Assembly (NCBI GenBank): GCA_039566865.1
Contig: CM076952.1
Location: forward strand, 12,916,501 to 12,980,500
Length of the DNA stretch: 64,000 nucleotides
Direction: 5' to 3'
Source: Aurelia coerulea
Taxonomy: Eukaryota > Cnidaria > Scyphozoa > Semaeostomeae > Ulmaridae
Shown here: piece by piece, positions 30,347 to 40,879 of the stretch
Numbering within the stretch: position 1 is the stretch's first letter
How the letters are laid out: every line of letters begins with the position of its first letter
Translations under genes and position numbers: made by a program
Notes under the pieces: model-generated
What the model saw: only the letters and a program-made list of their open reading frames with translations
Told to the model about the DNA's origin: nothing
The model's database searches: none

Positions 30347-30511
30347 CTTCAATAGTGGTTGGTCTAGCGAATGATCACGATATTATATTTGGTAAAGAGT
30401 TGACAAACTGGTCCAGGAAATGGTCAAAATGGTCTAGCCAAGGGTACCATTTTCAAAGAAATCAGACCACTGCCCAAAATTTGGCCAAGAACCCCCCCCC
30501 CCCCCACCGTG
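30309..30511. mobile_element. G-tipped MITE CACGGGGG...CCGTG (copy 1), 203 bp
   Basis: CACG followed by a ~34-base G run and GGTTCTT at the left; AAGAACCCC, poly-C and CACCGTG at the right. The exact 8-bp duplication CCTCTTTC lies at 30301-30308 and 30512-30519. Inside, TGGTCTAGCCAAGGGTACCA recurs in the copies at 31961 and 50638. This is an internally deleted copy. Confidence 0.9.
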
Positions 30512-30519
30512 CCTCTTTC

Positions 30520-31103
30520 TAACCTAGACTTATTACCTGGAGTATCTCATTTCCCTGTGCTCTTTGACTCGATGATGGCGCTTCTGTCAACAGAGAGACT
30601 CATTCCCCAACCCTTGTAGAAACTGAATATCTCCGTACTGATTCTTCTACACAAAGGTTCAATTATGTGGCGTTGGAGCTTCTATCACTATTGTATACAT
30701 TCGAACATTCTACAAATATATCAAGCTATCGTTCGACTCGGATTCTTTTTCGAATCTTAGCGAAAAGATCTATTGGGCCTAAATCATCTGCTACTATTTT
30801 CTCAAAACCACTGATCTTAAAACGCCACAAAAACAGTTTTGCAGAACTGCTTTACCATAAAATTTGCTACCAGAACCTCAATAAATATTCATTCTAGCTA
30901 TCAATGCAAAAAGCGCCTTCCTCTAAGCCATACTCTAATCAGCACATGACTTTGCGACAAAACTTGTCGCAGATTGACATTTTTGTCCGGTTTTACATCT
31001 CTATGGTTTTAAGGCCCTCAGTGGAGCGACAACAACAACAATTGAACTTAATAAGATGAACGTAACTAGAGGGTCCTTATGTAGTGAGGCTATTTCTATC
31101 CCC
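30520..31103. other. Unannotated spacer
   Basis: A 76-codon ORF at 30667-30897 is unrecognised. Nothing else seen. Confidence 0.4.
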
Positions 31104-31542
31104 TTTAGAGAAAACCGGTCGTTTCAATAACCTTCATGCGTAACATTAATACAGAGATAAAGGTGACACGCAATGTAAAAAAGAATGGTATCAACCAAAA
31201 CCTATTACATTTGGGTTCATAGTCATACCAATACCCAACCGCCACTTTCTATCGAATCTCGAATAGGATTAACATCAATCATGATTTTTTGCTATATCAA
31301 CATTCCATTATTCTCACCGGAGAGTTCACCTTTAGAGAAAACCGGTCGTTCATGCGTAACATTAATACAGAGATAAAGGTGACACGCAATGTAAAAAAGA
31401 ATGGTATCAACCAAAACCTATTACATTTGGGTACATAGCCATACCCATACCCAACCGCCACTTTCTATCGAGTCTCGAATAGGATTAACATCAACCATGA
31501 GTTTTTGCTATATCAACATTCCATTATTCTCACCGGAGAGTT
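31104..31542. repeat. Two-copy tandem duplication, ~225 bp
   Basis: 31104-31327 and 31331-31542 are direct copies (~96% identical), both starting TTTAGAGAAAACCGGTCGTT. The second lacks an 11-base stretch (TCAATAACCTT). No coding content recognised; a recent local duplication. Confidence 0.9.
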
Positions 31543-31960
31543 CTCACGAAATCTCAAGACTCCAGGTGTGAGGTTCTACACACCCGAGATTGCTTGAGAG
31601 GCCGGGGGTGAGCAGTTTCGGCAGTTTTGTAGCATCTACGGAACAGGTCAGTATATGGGAAATTTCCGAGCTCTTTGCTGCTTTCTTTGTGAGGAACAAG
31701 CAGTACTTACAGTAACAAAATTTTTATCAAAACAAATGTTGCTCCCGTCGCTGACATGCCCTCAGGCAAGCAGACGCAGGCAGATGCACAAAGGGAAGTC
31801 TCCAGTACTTGAAAGGAAATAAAATGTAATGTACACTTCTGCTGCCGCGCCTGCTGCGATCCATCCTGTAAGTTATTATTGTTATTCACATTTAGAAGTA
31901 AGAAAACATTTGTACTGTTCTTTAGGCCAAATTCGAATTCAACTTTCAGTTTCTTCGGTA
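31543..31960. other. Unannotated spacer
   Basis: No gene or element recognised. Confidence 0.4.
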
Positions 31961-32302
31961 CACGGGGGAGGGGGGGGGGGGAGTGGGTTCTTGGCTAAAT
32001 TTTGGTAGGGGTCTGCCACGAGCATATTCAAAATGGTACCGTTGGCAAGACTAATTTTTACGAAAATGGTACCCTTGGCTAGAACAATTTTGACCATTCC
32101 CCGCACCAATATTGTCAAATTTGTACCAAATATGATATCATGACCGTTCGCTATACCAATATTGTCAACAATGATACCCATGGCTAGACCGTTGCTGGGC
32201 CAAAATTAAAAGAAAAGTATATCCTTGGCTAGACTAGAAGTCCGAAAAAGTATACCCTTCGTTGTGGCGCATCCCCATATGGAAGAACCCCCCCCCCCCG
32301 TG
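31961..32302. mobile_element. G-tipped MITE (copy 2), inverted
   Basis: Begins CACGGGGGAGGGGG and ends AAGAACC, poly-C, CGTG. Shares TTCTTGGCTAAATTTTGG, GTCTGCCACGAGCATATTC and CCAAATATGATATCATGACC, inverted, with the copy at 50638. The flanks CTTCGGTA and CTTAGGCA match at 6/8, a decayed duplication. Confidence 0.85.
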
Positions 32303-33219
32303 CTTAGGCATGACAAGTAAGCTTTTATGTTGTGAACACTTAGCAAGGCTACGATGGGTCCAAAGGTCAACTCCCTCAAGAGACCAGGGACCGCGCAGCC
32401 ATTGGGCTAGGGGGGGCTAAAGCCCCCCCACTTTTTTCAAAGATAGGTCTAAAAACTTTCACAAATATGGAATTTTCAATATTACGCAACTGCTGCATTT
32501 GCTGGGAGACCTTCTCGATGGCTAGATGTCTCAAAACCTGACTTCATTCAAATATGAAGCAAGCAAATTTCGACAATCTAGCGATATTGAACTTAACACG
32601 ATGTCCCTCTTAGAAATTGCAAACGATTTCCTTAAAAATCAGAATAGGCATCCAACTGTTTACTTTGGCAGGTTTGCTCTGACAGATCTTCAGTGGTAAT
32701 AACTTTTATGAGAAGAAATGCTTTGCTGTTAATTTTGTTGGTTTGTAACGATATGTCTCTTTTCATAGTAATTGAAATCTTTTTTGAACCAAACTGTATA
32801 CAGTATAAATATGGACGTATTAAGAGGCAAGTCTTTTATTGAAAAGGGCGTTTTCCGACGTTCTAAATTGCATGCCATCTAGATGGTTATTAAAGCCAAG
32901 CTCCCTCTAAATGACCGAATGTAGAGAGTGAGCATTGTCTTCCAACGGTGACAAATCCGAGAAGACATGGTTTGGTTTGTAGATTTGGTTTGATTAGTAT
33001 CGGCAGTCAAGATTATCTGCCTTTGGACATTACTCGGACAATTCTAATGAGTTTATTTTTAGAAATTGTATCTTTTAACGAAATGCACTACGTGGAGGTG
33101 GGGTCCCAAATTCATGGGTCCCCTCTTGCAAATACTTAAAAAACTATGAAACAGGATGCCTCGTCAAAACAATGTGCTTGTTGAAATTTAAAAATTGGGT
33201 AGTATGGGAACCAAAAGGC
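32303..33219. other. Unannotated spacer
   Basis: A GGGGGGGCTAAAGCCCCCCC palindrome lies near 32410. Otherwise no gene or repeat recognised. Confidence 0.4.
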
Positions 33220-33620
33220 AGAAAGAAACTCGATGCATTGGAAATCATTTATCTCTAACAGGCATGTTTTTCATGTCTGGGCTAAAAATAAACACATTTT
33301 CGACTGGGCATATAGAGAGCACTCTATGCCGAGGCAATTTCTTTTATCTCTAACAGGCATACTGCGCCTTGCCTGGGAAAAAACTTTCATATCTTACAGG
33401 CACGTCGAGAGCCCTCCGTGCCTGGAAAAACTTTTTGGATTTTAGCATGTAGAGAGCACTCCATGCCTTGGCCACTTTTATCTCTAACAGGCATACTGGT
33501 CATGCCTGGGCTAAAAAACTTTTAGACACGTTGAGAGCCCTCCGTGTCCGGCCTAAACAGATTTTAGGCACGTTGAGAGCCCTCCGTGCCTGGGCTATCC
33601 CCATTTTCATACTGGCATGT
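33220..33620. repeat. Degenerate ~50-bp tandem repeat
   Basis: Alternating blocks TCTCTAACAGGCAT, CATGCCTGGGCTAAAAA and CACGTTGAGAGCCCTCCGTG in about 6-7 units. Each block pairs a GGCA(C/T)G with its complement, so the array is rich in small hairpins. Confidence 0.7.
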
Positions 33621-34130
33621 TGCTCATGTCTATGCAAAAATTCTTTCTGCCTACCCCCTTTGTTCCCTTTGTTTTTAAAAAACTTTTATAGGGCACCCTA
33701 CCACACGTATGCATTTCCTTTACCCCATTACTTATATATTGTAGGAAGTTTCGTACAACGCTTCGTAAAGGGCAGCCTCCGCAACCGATAAAATGGCTCC
33801 ATCCGCATGTTATTGTTCATGATTTGCATTGCAAAATCAACGTCTTTTTATTATCTATTCTACACAAGCCTTGAGAAAGACTTCGTTACGACACAGTCCG
33901 CGTTATTACAAGATGCTCTCGTTCCAGCGCTTCCTAAGAAGGCAAAACATTCCAAAATATTTTTGCACGTTTCACCATGGTAAAAAAGGGAAAATAGACC
34001 AGAATATAAAAAAAAATTAAAATCCAGGAAGCGCGGACGGGGAGCAACTGGTAAGAGTCTTCATTATACCGAAGAGAAGAAAATTAACAATCTAATTAAA
34101 CACACAAGCAAACAAATTAATCACGAAATA
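33621..34130. other. Unannotated spacer
   Basis: No supported gene or repeat. Confidence 0.4.
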
Positions 34131-34550
34131 CACGTTTTTTTATTATAAGAAACTTGGATCAGCACTTAGTACTAAAAGTTTCTTAATTTCGCATGAAAAT
34201 TTCGGTGTTTTAGTAGTAAAAGTTTCTTAATTAGTTTCTTTTTTTTTGGGCCTAAAATTGCGGTATTGTTCGAAGTTGAGCCTTCTTCTCGAGAAAGGGC
34301 TTCCATTTTGCATTGACATTGTCATCAAGAAGAAGCCATGCACATCAAGGCAAAAATTTACCAATTTTGCAGTTAAAAGTCAAGAAAAGACGAAGGCACC
34401 TTTGTTAGAGAGACATAGAATAAGAGAGACATACAGATATAACGTTTTAGAGTTTCTTAACTGTTCTTGAGCGTAGTACTAGAGTTTCTTAAATTTTTGG
34501 TCATCGTAGTACTAGTTTCTTATAAACCAGTTTCTTATAAAAAAAAAGTG
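34131..34550. mobile_element. TA-flanked MITE (copy 2)
   Basis: About 95% identical to 14269-14684 across the full length. Tips CACGTTTTTTTATTATAAG and TATAAAAAAAAAGTG, flanked by TA at 34129-34130 and 34551-34552. The high identity suggests recent activity. Confidence 0.88.
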
Positions 34551-34781
34551 TAATCCGTTTTCAGCATGATTAAACAGTGCTATTGTTAATAAGAAACTCT
34601 TTTCAAGAATTCAACTGAGAACTAAACCAGTAAGAACCTCGACTGAGAACTTGGATATTGCTCAAGAAACTTGTTTATTTTGTCTGAGAAGGTAATTCGC
34701 ATACTGGCGCTGTATTCTGGTAAAACTCACGAAATGCTTGGGAAGTTACCTATCAATGGGCCAGGCCGAAAACACGGAGAC

Positions 34782-34962
34782 GTCGGAGATGTCGGAGATG
34801 TCGGAGTTGTCGGAGATGTCGGAGAAAATATCGGAGTAGTCGGAGATGTCGGAGAAAATATCAGAGTTGTCGGAGATGTCGGAGAAAATATTGGAGATGT
34901 CGGAGAAAATATTGGAGAAAATCTCGGAGATGTCGGAGACGTCAGGATTGTCTCAGAGTTGT
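34782..34962 (+). repeat. 9-bp minisatellite GTCGGAGAT
   Basis: Units GTCGGAGAT, GTCGGAGTT and GTCGGAGAAAATATC in mixed order. The same nonamer occurs in the ends of the element at 45941-47597. ORFs on both strands (VGDVGENIG repeats) are repeat translations. Confidence 0.92.
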
Positions 34963-36417
34963 TAGAGCTGTTGAAGAAAATCACGGAGTTCTCAGAGATT
35001 TATAGTTGTAAGCTTTTGGCCTGCATGTAAATTATCGTATATTTCATATTCATTTCATATTTCATCCTTTCTATTTTCTTGCTTTTTTTAATTATTCTTT
35101 TAGTAAATTGTCAGATTTTGTGTACTTGGAGTTTCTGGAGTTTCTTACGCATTTCTTAAAGGTTCTATAGCAATCTTTCGTCATGGATACTTCCTGTGCC
35201 ATCCTAAATATTTCAAAATAAAATTTCCACTATTTAAACATAACTAAAGTACCTTCAGAGCATTATAACACAGGAAAGAAGTGAAAAGAAAGTAAGAAAT
35301 GTGGCAAGGATTTCCTTTATTAAAATAAATAGTATCTTTAGTTATATTTTCCCAGCAATCTGAGAGCTGCGTTTCTCATAAAAAATACGTGTACGTGCAT
35401 GTCTAGGACAGAAAGTAGCAAAACTTCTCTAAATTAAAGAAACTGCCAACCCTTGCCTCAACACCTCATGGACGCCTACCTACACGTTTGCCTTTCCCAT
35501 CTTTCAAGGGCTTATAAGAAGAATCAGGGTCAGAAAAGCGTATAATCAGAGGTATGGCTTTAATATGCAGACTTTAGTTGTTTCCAAACTTCAGTTTTAT
35601 TTATTTGTCCTCTCCAAAATCTCTGAGATGCTTTCTCAAGACGTCAGAGAGTTGGACCCTCATTTTAAGAATTGCGATGTGTTACCATTCGTTGAGTATT
35701 TTTCTTTGAAGCCCCCTATCCGAAAAACGTCCTCTTCCAAGTTTCCATCGACTAGAGCCATGTAGACCTACAACAAACAGTTGCCACTCTTAAAGCAGTC
35801 TCTGCAGGCTGACGAGGCTACTGTGGTTAAACAATGGAAAATGAAATGAAAAAATGGGAATAACTAATCACTTGCAGTTTTCTGTTTTGTTTACCGAGAA
35901 TGGTTCACAAAGAAATTTACAAAGACAGTCTTTCTTGGCTTTTTTCCCGATGAATATATTGGTAACTAACATGGAAAAATCTTGAAGGGAATATCTTTAA
36001 CAAAAGATATACATAGAATAGAAATCTATCTAACAATATGAATCTAACAATAGATATACATAGAAATGTCTCGAATTTAATCAAAAGAAAAATAAAAGGA
36101 AAACCAAAACCCTCTGTAGTCCCAGAGGCAACTCCCCAATATTTAGACCTATATTTTCAGAATTGTACGATTTCCAGAAGTTTATTATTCACAATTTAGC
36201 GCAAAACCTCAAGATCAATGTGCTATGCACAAGTCAACTTAGAGGTCTAGTCCGAACAAAACATTGAATTCAGACTATTGCTGAACAAATTAAAAGTTTA
36301 GGCCTACTTTTGAAGCAAAATCGGCTATGATTCAAATAAAATGCACAGAAAGTTAAAAAATGCAAGGCTTGAAAATTGATTTTAAGCAGCTACGATGATC
36401 AAAGATGAGAGACGTAC
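34963..36417. other. Unannotated; solo MITE tip at 35375-35391
   Basis: TTTCTCATAAAAAATACGTG before TA at 35392 matches the right tip of the TA-flanked family, but its left tip is not found. The remainder is unique AT-rich sequence that may be intron of the minus-strand exon at 36418. Confidence 0.4.
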
Positions 36418-36644
36418 CTTTCTTTGCACGTTGAATCTGTTGAATGCAGTTTTTCATCCAGCATTTTGAGCGCGCAGGCTCCGCGACCATGATTCGTTCT
36501 TTCCGTAGAGTGGCCGCGCGTGCTCAAACCGCTGGAGCGTTTGACCTTTGAGATGTCATACACCTCAGGAGGGCCTCCGCTGAACGACCAGCTTTGACCT
36601 CGCGTTGATGCAAGGCTTGATGTGGACTTCATCACGTCCTTCAC
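36418..36644 (-). CDS. Candidate 5' coding exon of a host gene
   Basis: Minus-strand open frame with gene-like composition, GC-richer than its surroundings: GQSWSFSGGPPEVYDISKV, STRGHSTERTNHGRGACAL, MLDEKLHSTDSTCKE. It ends at a consensus splice donor AAG|GTACGT (GT at 36417-36416). The likely start is ATG at 36630-36628 (MKSTSSLASTRG). The frame is also open for about 20 codons upstream, so the start is uncertain. I could not find the acceptor or next exon, and the protein is not recognised. Support is limited to the open frame, composition and the donor. Confidence 0.4.
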
Positions 36645-37104
36645 CCCATGACATAAAGGATTTTGTAAACAGGAAAATGCCCACCACCCCTATGACTTTA
36701 CTACCGTGCGTCAAAAATACGTCATAGAATACCGGCCTACTGCTACGCAATGAACACGTACAATGGAAACTACTGTGAAATTGCAAGAAAAATTATGCAT
36801 TTAAATTTGCGAAACGCTTAATCTCCTAAAAATGTCCTCTTTACACGTGCGGTGTACAATGAAAACATTAAAGATCTCACAACAGTTTCACGTTGAAACT
36901 TGCAGTTTATCACGGGTTTCCTTCATTGGTAACGCCGAGTTTGCAACTTGATAAAACATTGGAAATGGAAACGTTCCTTTAACCATAATTTCTCAAGTTG
37001 AAAACTAATGCGTAAACCTCATGTTTCCTGTTTGTGTGATTTAGAGAAACTACAGGAAACTGGACCTTTAACAGCAGATTACGTCTTAAAAAACACGATG
37101 AAAT
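36645..37104. other. Unannotated spacer
   Basis: No gene or repeat recognised. Confidence 0.4.
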
Positions 37105-37172
37105 TTGGCTATTAGAAATCACCGGCCCCGGCCCCCCGGCCCCGGCCCTCGGCACCATGGCGCTCGGCCCCC
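37105..37172. repeat. CCCCGGCC-rich short repeat, copy 2
   Basis: GGCTATTAGAAATCACCG then CCCCGGCC blocks, matching 22645-22712. Confidence 0.6.
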
Positions 37173-37224
37173 ACAAATACAGATATTTCTTCGTTTCATA
37201 GCTGTCTGGCTGTTCCCGCATCCC

Positions 37225-37297
37225 AACGGTGCCGTTCAATCGAAAAATCGCAATGTTCGAAGCCTCCAAGAGCTTAAGAAAGTCCTTTCAAGTAAAG
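37225..37297. repeat. Outer inverted repeat, left arm
   Basis: ACGGTGCCGTTCAATCGAAA through CTTTCAAGTAA recurs inverted at 40766-40837, enclosing ~3.5 kb that includes the giant palindrome. Confidence 0.75.
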
Positions 37298-37638
37298 TGA
37301 AAGAACTTTGAGGGGCCGGGCAGTTATCTGAGTCTCGCAAAACAAGTTGAGTATGATTTCCTAAATAAACCACAAATGTACACACACCACACGCTCCTTC
37401 GCATACAATTCATGCGCCTTCGTAGTTGTTCTGGCTAACTGTCGCCCTGAAAACCCCTCTTTCCCCTGTTTCGAAATTACGCAGAATAAATTGTTTGTCA
37501 GTAACTCTTTCTAAGAAACTAAACGCACCAATGGCGAGATGACCATTACCAAGAAGTTAGGAAACTCTAAAGACTTTGTTGAGAAAGAAATTAATTCATC
37601 TTTCCACTTTCTTCTCATAACCTGTGCTTGCCTGTGTC

Positions 37639-37950
37639 CAGTGGCAGATTTAGGGGGGGGGCAAGTGGGGGCAATTGCCCCCTTCACGATGAAAACTCAG
37701 CTTGGCGCCCCTCTTTTGGCGAGAAAAGCGCCCCTCTTCCTGACTCTAACGCGTAATTTTTCAACTGTTTCGATTTGAATATGGGGGAAACATATAAATC
37801 AAGGCGTTATTTAGCAGTAAATCAAAGAATTTTCTTTGAAAAGCGTCCAAAAATTTTCGCGCGCCTTCGGCGCGCTCAATTTCTATCGTATATTTGGCGC
37901 CCACTTTGCAAGTTGCCCCCCCCTTCAACTTCGGGCTGGATCCGCCCCTG
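37639..37950. mobile_element. MITE with CAG-GGC-GAT tips
   Basis: CAGTGGCAGATTTAG at the left and CTGGATCCGCCCCTG at the right are inverted with four mismatches. Poly-G and poly-C tracts lie just inside (AGGGGGGGGGC; TTGCCCCCCCC). No surviving target duplication. It abuts the giant palindrome. Confidence 0.6.
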
Positions 37951-38345
37951 GGCTTATTGTAATTTGCGAAAATTTTCGCATCATGCGAAAAATGCGAAAA
38001 TTCGCAAAATACAAAAAAGGTGCTTGAAATTGTAAAATGCGAAAATTCTTAAATTCCTGTTAAATCGAAAACTTAACGCTTCTTTCTCCTCAATGATCAA
38101 AATAAAATAAGCCAAGGACAACGGGGACAAGGTTACACAACCACCTGGTCTTGTCTTGCTTTGCTGCTGTCGTCCATGCATGCTCCATGGCCTAAAAAAG
38201 TTCTGATTCCAATCGAGATCCAAAACATAATCAATTGATTCTTCAAAGTCAGCATTTGCCAGTCATGATCACCCTTGAAACCAAATCCACGCCTATAAAC
38301 CTCAACATGTTGTTACAAAAGCTCAGAATGGGCAATGGAAAATGT

Positions 38346-39227
38346 TTTCGCAAATTACAAAATAACATCAACTTTTTGTAATTTGCGAAAAATATCCAAA
38401 GTGGCCTATAATCACAAATTCCGTTGAGTTTATGGTGTTCAGAAGAGTCTTTCTGATTTAGAGTAAACATTAGAGGCATTCAAAAGATACGAGAAGTCTT
38501 TTTAGGGACCGTTTGTTGATTTTTCGCAAATTACAAAATACCATCAACTTTTTGTAATTTGCGAAAAATATCCAAAGTGGCCTATAATCACAAATTCAGT
38601 TGAGTTTATGGTGTTCAGAAGAGTCTTTCTGATTTAGAGTAAACATTAGAGGCATTCAAAAGATACGAGAAGTCTTTTTAGGGACCGTTTGTTGATTTTT
38701 CGCAAATTACAAAATACCATCAACTTTTTGTAATTTGCGAAAAATATCCAAAAGTCGCCTATAATCACAAATTCAGTTGAGTTTATGGTGTTCAGAAGAG
38801 TCTTTCTGATTTAGAGTAAACATTAGAGGCATTCAAAAGATACGAGAAGTCTTTTTAGGGACCGTTTGTTGATTTTTCGCAAATTACAAAATACCATCAA
38901 CTTTTTGTAATTTGCGAAAAATATCCAAAAGTCGCCTATAATCACAAATTCAGTTGAGTTTATGGTGTTCAGAAGAGTCTTTCTGATTTAGAGTAAACAT
39001 TAGAGGCATTCAAAAGATACGAGAAGTCTTTTTAGGGACCGTTTGTTGATTTTTCGCAAATTACAAAATACCATCAACTTTTTGTAATTTGCGAAAAATA
39101 TCCAAAAGTCGCCTATAATCACAAATTCAGTTGAGTTTATGGTGTTCAGAAGAGTCTTTCTGATTTAGAGTAAACATTAGAGGCATTCAAAAGATACGAG
39201 AAGTCTTTTTAGGGACCGTTTGTTGAT
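38346..39227 (-). repeat. 177-bp satellite, left arm, five units
   Basis: Unit starts (TTTTCGCAAATTACAAAA) at 38346, 38521, 38697, 38874 and 39051: spacing 175-177. Units differ by only a few bases. Each junction is an inverted repeat of TTTTCGCAAATTACAAAA with its complement. Confidence 0.93.
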
Positions 39228-39780
39228 TTTTCGCAAATTACAAAAAGTTGATGGTATTTTGTAATTTGCGAAAAATCAACAAACGGTCCCTAAAAAGACT
39301 TCTCGTATCTTTTGAATGCCTCTAATGTTTACTCTAAATCAGAAAGACTCTTCTGAACACCATAAACTCAACGGAATTTGTGATTATAGGCCACTTTGGA
39401 TATTTTTCGCAAATTACAAAAAGTTGATGGTATTTTGTAATTTGCGAAAAATCAACAAACGGTCCCTAAAAAGACTTCTCGTATCTTTTGAATGCCTCTA
39501 ATGTTTACTCTAAATCAGAAAGACTCTTCTGAACACCATAAACTCAACGGAATTTGTGATTATAGGCCACTTTGGATATTTTTCGCAAATTACAAAAAGT
39601 TGATGGTATTTTGTAATTTGCGAAAAATCAACAAACGGTCCCTAAAAAGACTTCTCGTATCTTTTGAATGCCTCTAATGTTTACTCTAAATCAGAAAGAC
39701 TCTTCTGAACACCATAAACTCAACTGAATTTGTGATTATAGGCCACTTTGGATATTTTTCGCAAATTACAAAAAGTTGAT
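39228..39780 (+). repeat. 177-bp satellite, right arm, three units
   Basis: The same unit in the opposite orientation, starting at 39228, 39404 and 39580, with the next junction at 39756. The arms therefore differ by two units. Confidence 0.93.
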
Positions 39781-40196
39781 GTTATTTTGTAATTTGCGAA
39801 AACATTTTCCATTGCCCATTCTGAGCTTTTGTAACAACATGTTGAGGTTTATAGGCGTGGATTTGGTTTCAAGGGTGATCATGACTGGCAAATGCTGACT
39901 TTGAAGAATCAATTGATTATGTTTTGGATCTCGATTGGAATCAGAACTTTTTTAGGCCATGGAGCATGCATGGACGACAGCAGCAAAGCAAGACAAGACC
40001 AGGTGGTTGTGTAACCTTGTCCCCGTTGTCCTTGGCTTATTTTGTTTTGATCATTGAGAAGAAAGAAGCGTTAAGTTTTCGATTTAACAGGAATTTAAGA
40101 ATTTTCGCATTTTACAATTTCAAGCACCTTTTTTGTATTTTGCGAATTTTCGCATTTTTCGCATGATGCGAAAATTTTCGCAAATTACAATAAGCC

Positions 40197-40765
40197 CGCA
40201 GCATCACCGAAGGTAGAAGGATCCCCCTCCTACACAGCTACAGAAAGGTGCAGAATCCCAGCAAACAATGGCACCATTGACTGGGGGAAGGCACGAGATC
40301 ACACTGTACCAAAACATCTTCATGCATATCATTCTGCACAGAGAGGTTATCTTCGTGACTGCTTGTCTCAAATTAGATGCCCGCGAATAGCAACAATTGA
40401 AACGTTCTGTAGGGTTCTGCATAAGTAATTTTGCGTTATCGTAAATCTCACATGACATCTCATTTGACACAGATGCACCAATAGTTTCGTGCACGAACTA
40501 AGCAAACTAGGGGTAATGACTTTTGATTTTTGCACATCATTCTCGTTTGACATAAAGACCAAAATATTGCCTTTGAGGCGATTCTTGTCCTTATACAAGG
40601 CGCTTGATTTTCCTTTGAAGGCGACTAGCAGCAACACTCATCTCTCTAACTGTAGCTAGAAACAGCATCTACGATCATTTGGGGTTATGAAGAAATCAAT
40701 ATTCAGACATTCTTATGCTTGTTTAGCTCAGGACAGACTTTGTAATCATCCAAAAGGATCTTATG
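40197..40765. other. Unannotated spacer
   Basis: No gene supported; ORFs of 89-96 codons on the minus strand are unrecognised. Confidence 0.4.
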
Positions 40766-40837
40766 TTACTTGAAAGGAGTTTCTTAAGCTCTTGGAGGCT
40801 TCGAACATTGCGATTTTTCGATTGAACGGCACCGTTC
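40766..40837. repeat. Outer inverted repeat, right arm
   Basis: Inverted copy of 37225-37297. A G17 tract follows at 40846-40862. Confidence 0.75.
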
Positions 40838-40879
40838 GGATCCCCGGGGGGGGGGGGGGGGGTACTTCACATATTTTGG

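Larger units (their letters stand above)
37951..40196. mobile_element. Giant 2.25-kb palindrome containing a 177-bp satellite
   Basis: GGCTTATTGTAATTTGCGAA at the left tip returns as TTCGCAAATTACAATAAGCC at the right. Outer arm segments (37951-38345 and ~39780-40196) are almost identical inverted copies. The inner parts are tandem arrays in opposite orientation that meet at ~39228. Short ORFs repeated at 39316 and 39492 (MPLMFTLNQKDSSEHHK) are satellite translations. Confidence 0.92.

Noticed and set aside
39316..39677. Two identical 61-codon ORFs (MPLMFTLNQKDSSEHHK)
   Set aside because: They repeat exactly with the 177-bp satellite period.
40204..40637. Two overlapping minus-strand ORFs (89 and 96 codons)
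   Set aside because: No conserved motif, start context or splice pattern that I could support.
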